From Bradyrhizobium glycinis (lineage in GTDB: Bacteria; Pseudomonadota; Alphaproteobacteria; Rhizobiales; Xanthobacteraceae): DNA of 64,000 nucleotides. The stretch is from contig NZ_JACCHQ010000012.1 of the NCBI RefSeq assembly GCF_016031655.1, positions 37,501 through 101,500 of the forward strand, given 5' to 3'. A program made the position numbers and the translations under genes. Each line of letters starts with the position of its first letter. Position 1 is the stretch's first letter. The notes beneath the pieces are model-generated. The model saw only the letters and a program-made list of their open reading frames with translations, was not told the DNA's origin and did not search any database. This document shows, piece by piece, positions 60,166 to 64,000 of this stretch.

Positions 60166-60552
60166 GGCGGTGTGATCGCCGCGCTACCGCGCCGCAGTTT
60201 GCTAGGCGAGCAGTCGCTGACGCAACCTCATGGAACGCGATGGTGTGATTTGCGTAGGGGCCGAATTGGCCGCCTCGTGATGTAGGCCCAGCCCAGCACG
60301 GAGGCGGCTACGAGAACAGAGCTCCAATTACAGTGAATGGGCCGAGGGCCGCTTCTCAGAGGTGATAGCCGTGAAGAATCCAGGCTGGCCCGGTTTGATG
60401 ATCGAGGTCGATGGGATCGCGGCGACCCAGTTTGGCTTAAGGCTCTTCAGTCAAAGCACAAGGCGCCGGAATGAACCGGCGCCTTTGTTAGACCAGCGGG
60501 CGTCATGACTGCCAGGGTTTGTGATGTCTGAGGCGGAATCCGCCGTCAATCC
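60166..60552. other. Gene-free region with two hairpins, no supported ORF
   Basis: About 390 bp between the tRNA terminator and the DUF1185 gene (which ends here, on the minus strand). It has an inverted repeat GCCGCCTC-GTG (60269-60279) and CAC-G-GAGGCGGC (60297-60308), and a hairpin AAGGCGCCGG / CCGGCGCCTT at 60460-60485 followed by TG. Either a decayed gene, an uncharacterised small RNA with its terminator, or the terminator of the minus-strand operon. Confidence 0.4.
60460..60487. terminator. GC-rich hairpin, possible terminator
   Basis: AAGGCGCCGG-AATGAA-CCGGCGCCTT is a perfect 10-bp stem with flanking AA and TT, symmetric enough to work on either strand. It lies 65 bp beyond the stop of the minus-strand DUF1185 gene, so it may end that operon. 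Confidence 0.55.
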
Positions 60553-61134
60553 TCAGCGCTGCCCATCGTGCACCGAGATATCCGACACGGCGAGGCCCCC
60601 GATCCGCGCATGAGGTCTGCCGCCGGTCGCCATCACCAGGCCGAACGCGATCTCGTCACGCCTGGGCGCATCCCAGATCGTCATCTCAGCCGTGCTGAAA
60701 TGGCTGCGGACGTAGGCCGCGTGGATATGGCCGAGCGGCACCATCAGGCGCGTGCCGGCGCCGCCAATGGTCTTCGCCGCCGGCACGATCGCTTTGGGCT
60801 GTCCCAGCACCTCGCGCATGCCCTGGCCGCCGGCTTCGTGCCAGACGGCGCCGTGCTCGAGCTCGCCGTCCTCGCCGACGATGATGCCCTTGCCATAGGC
60901 TTCGATACGCTCGGCGCCGCCGAGTTGCGCGATCAGTCGGCTCGCGAGCTCGCGGCCGAGCCCACGCAAGGACGCCTGGAACGGTATCAGGTCAGGCTCA
61001 TAGCGGCCGGTGAAGGGATTGCGGATCACTGCGACCGCGGTCCCCACCAGCAGCGGCTTCTCCAGCCGGGGGCCGCGCTCGTGCAAGATCGTCTCGACGC
61101 TGAGTGCGGTCTTGCGAATGTCGTATGACGACAT
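60553..61134 (-). CDS. Amino acid synthesis (AA_synth, DUF1185) family protein
   Basis: A 193-aa protein of the AA_synth family, often found beside dihydropyrimidine- or amide-catabolising genes. MSSYDIRKTALSVETILHERGPRLEKPLLVGTAVAVIRNPFTGRY is the family N-terminus and GGRPHARIGGL lies near the end. Function is not established. It is 7 bp beyond the stop of the FAH-family gene and so co-transcribed with it. The unit is controlled by the ATTTTCGAAAAT box upstream of FAH. Confidence 0.8.
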   Translation of the reverse strand: MSSYDIRKTALSVETILHERGPRLEKPLLVGTAVAVIRNPFTGRYEPDLIPFQASLRGLGRELASRLIAQLGGAERIEAYGKGIIVGEDGELEHGAVWHEAGGQGMREVLGQPKAIVPAAKTIGGAGTRLMVPLGHIHAAYVRSHFSTAEMTIWDAPRRDEIAFGLVMATGGRPHARIGGLAVSDISVHDGQR

Positions 61135-61141
61135 GCCGGGC

Positions 61142-62005
61142 CTATGCCTCATCCTCGACCGGATTGCTCAGCACGCCGATGTTCTCGATCTCAACCTCCA
61201 CGATATCCCCGGGCTTGAGGAAGATCGGCGGCTTGCGTGTGAAGCCGACGCCAGCGGGTGTACCTGTGACGATCACATCGCCCGGAACGAGGTCGAAAAT
61301 GGTCGAGCAATATTCGATCAGGCGTGGGATCGAGAAGATCAGCATCGAGGTGTTGGAGGACTGCATCACCGTTCCGTTGACGCGGGTCTCCAGCTTGAGA
61401 TTGGTCGGGTCGCCGATCTCATCGGGAGTGACGAGCCACGGTCCGAAGGGGCCGGTGCCGACGAAGTTCTTGCCGGAAGCGATCTGCTGCGCATGGCGCT
61501 GCCAGTCGCGCACGCTGACGTCATTGTAGATCGAGTAGCCCGCCACATGACTCCAGGCCTCGGCCTGGCTGATGTGACGGCCGCCCTTGCCGATGATGAC
61601 CGCAAGCTCGCCTTCCCAGTCGAAATTGTCCGACACTTTCGGCCGGATCACCGGGGCATTGTGGCCGACCTGGGAGCGCCAGACCCGCAGGAAGATCGGC
61701 GGAAACTCCGTGATCTCGCGCTTCATGCCGAAGGCCACCGCCTCGTTGTGGTGGTCGAGGTAATTGCGCACGGCGCAGACGATCTTTTCCGGGCGCGGGA
61801 TCACCGGCAGATATTTGACGTCGCTCAGCGCTATCGTCGGCTTGTGCCCGGCGACGATAGACTCGCGGCGCGCGTAGTCGTCGCTGCCGAGGAAGTCTGC
61901 CAGCGTCGGGTACTGGGGCAAGGCGCGGCCGAGATCGATGACGCCATTTTCGACGACGACACCCCAGCTTTCCCGGTTTCCGTCCAAGAACGACAGCAGC
62001 TTCAT
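61142..62005 (-). CDS. Fumarylacetoacetate hydrolase family protein (copy 2)
   Basis: A 287-aa FAH-fold enzyme. IPRPEKIVCAVRNYLDHHNEA and FPPIFLRVWRSQVGHNAPVI precede the metal block FDWEGELAVIIGKGGRHIS (Glu pair); TGTPAGVGFTRKPPIFLKPGDIVEVEIENIG is the C-terminal signature. Probable hydrolase/decarboxylase of an acylpyruvate or diketo acid in a catabolic route. It shares an operon with the DUF1185 gene and is preceded by an operator and promoter at 62041-62080. Confidence 0.88.
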   Translation of the reverse strand: MKLLSFLDGNRESWGVVVENGVIDLGRALPQYPTLADFLGSDDYARRESIVAGHKPTIALSDVKYLPVIPRPEKIVCAVRNYLDHHNEAVAFGMKREITEFPPIFLRVWRSQVGHNAPVIRPKVSDNFDWEGELAVIIGKGGRHISQAEAWSHVAGYSIYNDVSVRDWQRHAQQIASGKNFVGTGPFGPWLVTPDEIGDPTNLKLETRVNGTVMQSSNTSMLIFSIPRLIEYCSTIFDLVPGDVIVTGTPAGVGFTRKPPIFLKPGDIVEVEIENIGVLSNPVEDEA

Positions 62006-62045
62006 GGTTTCGCCCCAAGGGTTTCAATTTTCGATGAGGCGTATT

Positions 62046-62057
62046 ATTTTCGAAAAT
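62046..62057. promoter_or_regulatory. ATTTTCGAAAAT box upstream of the FAH operon
   Basis: A perfect 12-bp palindrome, 41 nt before the FAH start codon. A minus-strand promoter fits around it (TTGCGT, 17 nt, AATAAT). The same palindrome occurs next to the GntR/quinone reductase spacer, so the GntR protein is the probable binder. A half-like ATTTTCGA also lies closer to the start. Confidence 0.65.
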
Positions 62058-62099
62058 TGCTCGCGACGCAAGCCCGCGGCGTGAAAATGTCCGTACTGC

Positions 62100-62801
62100 C
62101 TACTCGGCGTCGAGCAGATGGCCGGCGTAAGTCGCCACGTTGTCGAAGGTCGAGCGGATATGCGCCTCGATGAGCTGCACGGCGAGATCGGCATTACGCG
62201 AGATCGCCGCCTGCATGATCGCCTGGTGCTCGCCGGCCTTGTCGCGTGGGCGAGGGCGGAAATTGGCGGAGAGGTGCCGGTAGCGCTCGGCACGGTCAAA
62301 CAGCTCGGCGCGGATGGCGAGCAGCGTTGCCGAGCCGCAGGCGGAGACCAGCGCCTGGTGGAACTGGCGGTGAGCGATCTTCCATTCGGGATCGCGCAGG
62401 GGATGCGCGGGATCGCGCTGTTCGATCCGCTTCAGGCGGTGCAGCGTCGAGATCACGGCGATTTCCCAGTCGTCATCGCCGCGCTCGATCGAGCGGCGGA
62501 TCAATTCCACCTCGATCAGCACGCGGGCATCAGTGACCTCCACCAGATCCTGGCGGCTGACCGGCGCGACGCGAAACCCGCGCTGCTCCTGGGCGTCGAC
62601 GAGGCCCTCGGCGGCAAGCGCCGTCAGCGCCTCGCGCAGCGTCGTAAAGCTTGCGCCGAAGCGCTCCCGCAGCACGTCGAAACGCAGCGGCTCGCCGGGT
62701 GCCAGGCTGCAGGCGATGATCTCCTCGCGCAGCCGATGGGTGATGTCGGCGGCAATGGTCTTGCCGAATTCCTTGCGGGGACGAATGGCGCTGTCGGGCA
62801 T
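62100..62801 (-). CDS. GntR-family transcriptional regulator, FCD subfamily
   Basis: A 233-aa regulator. Winged helix FGKTIAADITHRLREEIIACSLAPGEPLRFDVLRERFGASFTTLREALTALAAEGLV (residues 12-68) and an FCD ligand domain with VLIEVELIRRSIERGDDDWE and AHRQFHQAL...HQAIMQAAI. The ATG is chosen with AGG nearby; the frame further upstream would run across the ATTTTCGAAAAT operators. It is divergent from the quinone reductase gene and convergent in direction with FAH. Its target set by position: FAH-DUF1185 and quinone reductase-VOC. Confidence 0.85.
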   Translation of the reverse strand: MPDSAIRPRKEFGKTIAADITHRLREEIIACSLAPGEPLRFDVLRERFGASFTTLREALTALAAEGLVDAQEQRGFRVAPVSRQDLVEVTDARVLIEVELIRRSIERGDDDWEIAVISTLHRLKRIEQRDPAHPLRDPEWKIAHRQFHQALVSACGSATLLAIRAELFDRAERYRHLSANFRPRPRDKAGEHQAIMQAAISRNADLAVQLIEAHIRSTFDNVATYAGHLLDAE

Positions 62802-62849
62802 GGGCCTGCCAATGAATCGATGGCCCAAGATGCCGCGGCAACGACCATC

Positions 62850-62877
62850 TTGCAATAATTTTCGCAAACGGTATGAT
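62850..62877 (+). promoter_or_regulatory. Sigma-70-type promoter of the quinone reductase gene
   Basis: TTGCAA (62850-62855), 16-nt spacer, TATGAT (62872-62877). The spacer includes a half-operator ATTTTCGCAAA and the -10 overlaps the full box at 62876. Confidence 0.6.
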
Positions 62878-62887
62878 TTTCGAAAAT
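62876..62887. promoter_or_regulatory. ATTTTCGAAAAT box over the quinone reductase promoter
   Basis: A perfect palindrome identical to the FAH box, overlapping the -10 and start region of the rightward promoter. Bound repressor would block it. A half-site ATTTTCGCAAA (62858-62868) lies 18 bp upstream. Confidence 0.65.
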
Positions 62888-62920
62888 AACGTTTTGAAGA
62901 GGTCTGGGGAGCGTGGAGAC

Positions 62921-63913
62921 ATGAGGGCGGTGTTGGTGCGTCAGCCGGGTGGGCCGGATGCACTCGAGGTGGTCGAGGTTCCCGTGCCCGGGCCGGGCGC
63001 AGGCCAGGTGCAGATCAGGGCTGAGGCGTTCGGGGTCGGGCAGCCCGACGCGCTGATCCGGCGCGGCGTGTACAAATGGATGCCGCCTCTGCCGGCCAAT
63101 CCCGGCAACGACGTTGCGGGCCGCATCTCCGCGCTCGGGCCTGATGTCGAGGGCATTGCCGTCGGCCAGAAGGTGCTGCTGAGCGCACGCGATCTGTCCC
63201 AGCGCGGCGGCTGCTACGCCGATTATGTGGTGGCGCCCGCAGACGCTGTGCATACACTGCCCGACCATGTCGATCTGCAAGCCGCCGTGTGCCTGTCGAA
63301 CTACCAGGTGGCCTACGCGCTGCTGCACGAGTGCCGCCATCCGCGCGCACCTAGCAGCGTGCTGGTGATCGGCGCTGCCGGCGGCGTCGGCACCGCGCTG
63401 GTGCAGCTGGCAAAGCTCGCCGGGATGACCGTGATCGGCACGGTCTCGACCGAGCAGAAAGCCGCCTTCGCGAAGGCCAACGGCGCCGATCACATCATCT
63501 TCTACCGCAGCGAGGATGTGGTGGCGCGGACGCGCGAGCTGACCAAGGGCGAGGGCGTCGGCCTCGTGCTCGATCACGTCTGCGGGCCCGAATTCACCGC
63601 CTATCTCGGCGCGCTCGGCAAATGGGGCGCGCTGCTGTCGTACAATGCCTTCGCGGGGCTGCCGGAAGAAAACCTGATGACGGCGATGCGCAACCATCTC
63701 GATATCTGTCCGGCGGTGCGCTGCTTCTCCTTCCACATCTACGACCATGATCGCGACGGTCGTCGCGCCCTGATGCGCAGCGTGATCGAGGCGCTGGGTC
63801 GCAATGCGATCAAGCCGGCGATCTCGGCGGTCTTGAGGCTCGACGAGGTCAGGAAAGCGCATACGCTGCTGGAGCAAGGCTCCGCGCTCGGCAAGATCAT
63901 CATGACGCCATGA
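62921..63913 (+). CDS. Zinc-independent NADPH:quinone reductase-like MDR protein
   Basis: A 330-aa medium-chain dehydrogenase/reductase. NPGNDVAGRISALGPDVEGIAVGQ and the dinucleotide site IGAAGGVGTALVQLAKLAG are as in zeta-crystallin-type quinone reductases; the zinc-binding Cys cluster is absent. It would reduce a quinone or enone with NADPH. The ATG follows GGGGAGCGTGGAG. It starts a rightward unit under the ATTTTCGAAAAT box and is followed by a VOC-family gene after 16 bp. Confidence 0.85.
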   Translation: MRAVLVRQPGGPDALEVVEVPVPGPGAGQVQIRAEAFGVGQPDALIRRGVYKWMPPLPANPGNDVAGRISALGPDVEGIAVGQKVLLSARDLSQRGGCYADYVVAPADAVHTLPDHVDLQAAVCLSNYQVAYALLHECRHPRAPSSVLVIGAAGGVGTALVQLAKLAGMTVIGTVSTEQKAAFAKANGADHIIFYRSEDVVARTRELTKGEGVGLVLDHVCGPEFTAYLGALGKWGALLSYNAFAGLPEENLMTAMRNHLDICPAVRCFSFHIYDHDRDGRRALMRSVIEALGRNAIKPAISAVLRLDEVRKAHTLLEQGSALGKIIMTP

Positions 63914-63929
63914 GGGGCTGGACCGCACG

Positions 63930-64000
63930 ATGACACAAGCACCCATTGCACGCCTCACCCGGCTGCGGCACGCGACCTTCACCTCGCCGGATCCGGAACG
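63930..64000 (+). CDS. VOC (glyoxalase/extradiol dioxygenase-like) protein, cut by window end
   Basis: Only the first 23 complete residues are present: MTQAPIARLTRLRHATFTSPDPER. HATF-SPDPER is typical of the start of VOC-superfamily proteins such as glyoxalases and type I extradiol dioxygenases. It is in the same transcription unit as the quinone reductase, 16 bp downstream. The rest lies beyond the window. Confidence 0.6.
   Translation, partial: MTQAPIARLTRLRHATFTSPDPE

Overview
The window reads as chromosomal DNA of a Bradyrhizobium-type alphaproteobacterium (inference, not a database match). The evidence is the high-GC codon use on both strands, a membrane-bound ferritin (MbfA) with an Irr-type ICE palindrome over its promoter, an alphaproteobacterial initiator tRNA, and more than twenty copies of several intergenic palindromic repeat families. 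Most genes are metabolic: fatty-acid or aromatic acyl-CoA chemistry, amide and peptide uptake, and small catabolic modules each with its own regulator. I see no phage, IS transposase, CRISPR array or replication origin.

Layout. 1-5.5 kb: a secreted hypothetical protein, then a minus-strand group of GntR regulator, PhyH-type dioxygenase, SAF-domain dehydrogenase and orphan TRAP binding protein. 5.5-9.3 kb: an ECF41-like sigma factor divergent from a CxxC carboxymuconolactone-decarboxylase/AhpD protein, two tandem alpha/beta hydrolases and an O6-alkylguanine DNA methyltransferase. 9.4-21 kb: an acyl-CoA degradation island (two acyl-CoA ligases, thiolase, TetR regulator, 3-hydroxyacyl-CoA-dehydrogenase-like SDR, enoyl-CoA hydratase, one small and two large acyl-CoA dehydrogenase subunits). 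21-30.4 kb: a dipeptide-type ABC transporter with two divergent binding proteins, two permeases and two ATPases, and an amidase with a GatC/AtzG-like small partner embedded in the operon; the divergent spacer carries a sigma-54 -24/-12 candidate on each strand. 30.5-37 kb: a YeaQ-family membrane protein, a type I secretion ABC/HlyD pair, AMP nucleosidase and small unknowns. 37-42.4 kb: CinA/PncC, two amidohydrolase-2 paralogues plus a Rieske protein, LysR, DUF1127, GNAT. 42.6-49 kb: enoyl-CoA hydratase, an SDR lacking its catalytic Tyr, AidB-like acyl-CoA dehydrogenase, zinc alcohol dehydrogenase, amidase. 49-57.9 kb: mbfA, epoxide hydrolase, metallo-beta-lactamase-fold hydrolases, GST, fumarylacetoacetate-hydrolase-family protein, DUF3775, two SDRs, CvpA. 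58-64 kb: GMC oxidoreductase, tRNA-fMet, and a GntR-controlled catabolic module running off the right edge.

The most informative parts are regulatory. They are mirror-image ECF41-type promoters between the sigma factor and its probable target, two divergent sigma-54 promoters on the amide/peptide transporter, repeated ATTTTCGAAAAT boxes around the second GntR gene, and a 20-bp palindrome just downstream of the first GntR promoter. The intergenic repeats sit at many gene ends. Several families share GTCAT...ATGAC termini, and two copies supply or overlap the stop codon of a neighbouring gene.
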